NCBI GenBank assembly: GCA_017512905.1
Contig: JAFWEL010000013.1
Span: 1-59,761 of the forward strand
Length of the DNA stretch: 59,761 nt
Direction of reading: 5' to 3'
Origin: Clostridia bacterium
GTDB lineage: Bacteria > Bacillota > Clostridia > Christensenellales > Aristaeellaceae
In this document: positions 59,623 through 59,761 of the stretch, in pieces
Position numbering within the stretch: position 1 is the stretch's first letter
Layout: the number at the start of each line of letters is the position of its first letter
The notes under the pieces: model-generated
Told to the model about the DNA's origin: nothing
What the model saw: only the letters and a program-made list of their open reading frames with translations
Databases searched by the model: none
Program-made: the position numbers and the translations under genes

Positions 59623-59761
59623 ATTCTGATTTGTCGCGGGCTTACGCCCGCTTGAAGGGGGACAGGTCCCCCTTCAATACATCCTCCTCAGATTTGCCTG
59701 AAATCGTCCTAAAGGACTAGCTTCGCGTCGCAAGCGATTTCCGGGCGGCAAATCTGAAAGG
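59621..59761 (+). repeat. repeat-rich 3' region after dnaE
   Basis: It starts with AAATTCTGATTTGTCG overlapping the dnaE stop, followed by the hairpins GCGGGCTTACGCCCGC and GAAGGGGGAC/GTCCCCCTTC, and then ACTAGCTTCGCGTCGCA, also found at 7712. No gene is visible to the window end. Confidence 0.6.

Overview
The window looks like chromosomal DNA from a spore-forming clostridial Firmicute of moderately high GC, probably a gut lineage. The evidence is an alpha/beta small acid-soluble spore protein, a YhcN/YlaJ-type spore lipoprotein, a SigI/RsgI pair, Gram-positive surface proteins, strong AGGAGG ribosome binding sites and sigma-A promoters. No rRNA, tRNA, CRISPR array or intact insertion sequence was seen. 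The genus cannot be fixed from the sequence alone.

Layout. 1-8.0 kb: an L,D-transpeptidase with peptidoglycan-binding repeats, a spore protein with an altered tail, a three-gene operon (small protein, YaiI, TMEM175-like channel), a GH32 sucrose hydrolase, a group II intron remnant, a short operon (DUF1653, rhodanese, DUF1801, acylphosphatase) and a nested MITE. 8.1-12.5 kb: an amino-acid permease fused to GGDEF-REC-GGDEF-EAL. 12.6-15.8 kb: a GNAT/transporter chimera, a TIGR04076-like protein, an SPL-like radical SAM protein, a DUF1294 protein and a row of decayed gene ends. 15.8-20.4 kb: a secreted peptidoglycan-binding protein, HIRAN and WYL proteins, then a tight plus-strand operon (macro domain, deoxyribosyltransferase-like, Cas4-like nuclease, small ferredoxin, DUF1294). 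20.4-26.3 kb: a 1441-aa c-di-GMP protein built from alternating sensor repeats, an EAL fragment and KptA. 26.4-35.4 kb: a redox cluster of flavodoxins, five aldo/keto reductases, an acetyltransferase, an NTF2-like protein and an MBL-fold protein, several with Sec signal peptides. 35.4-36.8 kb: a TetR regulator, the start of a MATE pump and a 42-aa protein. 37.0-45.9 kb: a surface-protein island around sigI-rsgI. 46.0-48.7 kb: a kinase fragment, MscS, a chimeric LysR, an IS66-like tail and two small proteins. 48.8-53.2 kb: a complete polyamine uptake operon with its regulator. 53.6-59.6 kb: a uridine-kinase-like protein, YhcN-like lipoprotein and dnaE.

Three themes stand out. First, SigI/RsgI sits among repetitive secreted proteins, and an identical 13-bp box plus a spaced second box lies upstream of both sigI and a proline-rich secreted repeat protein, suggesting a small regulon. 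Second, the redox cluster has cofactor-type enzymes behind ordinary Sec signals, which is unusual. Third, many genes are fragments or chimeras (SASP tail, GNAT-GPH, two LysR, TetR-AKR, EAL tail, MATE, histidine kinase, cupin, methyltransferase, surface anchor), which suggests frequent illegitimate recombination or, if the sequence is a metagenome assembly, some misjoins.
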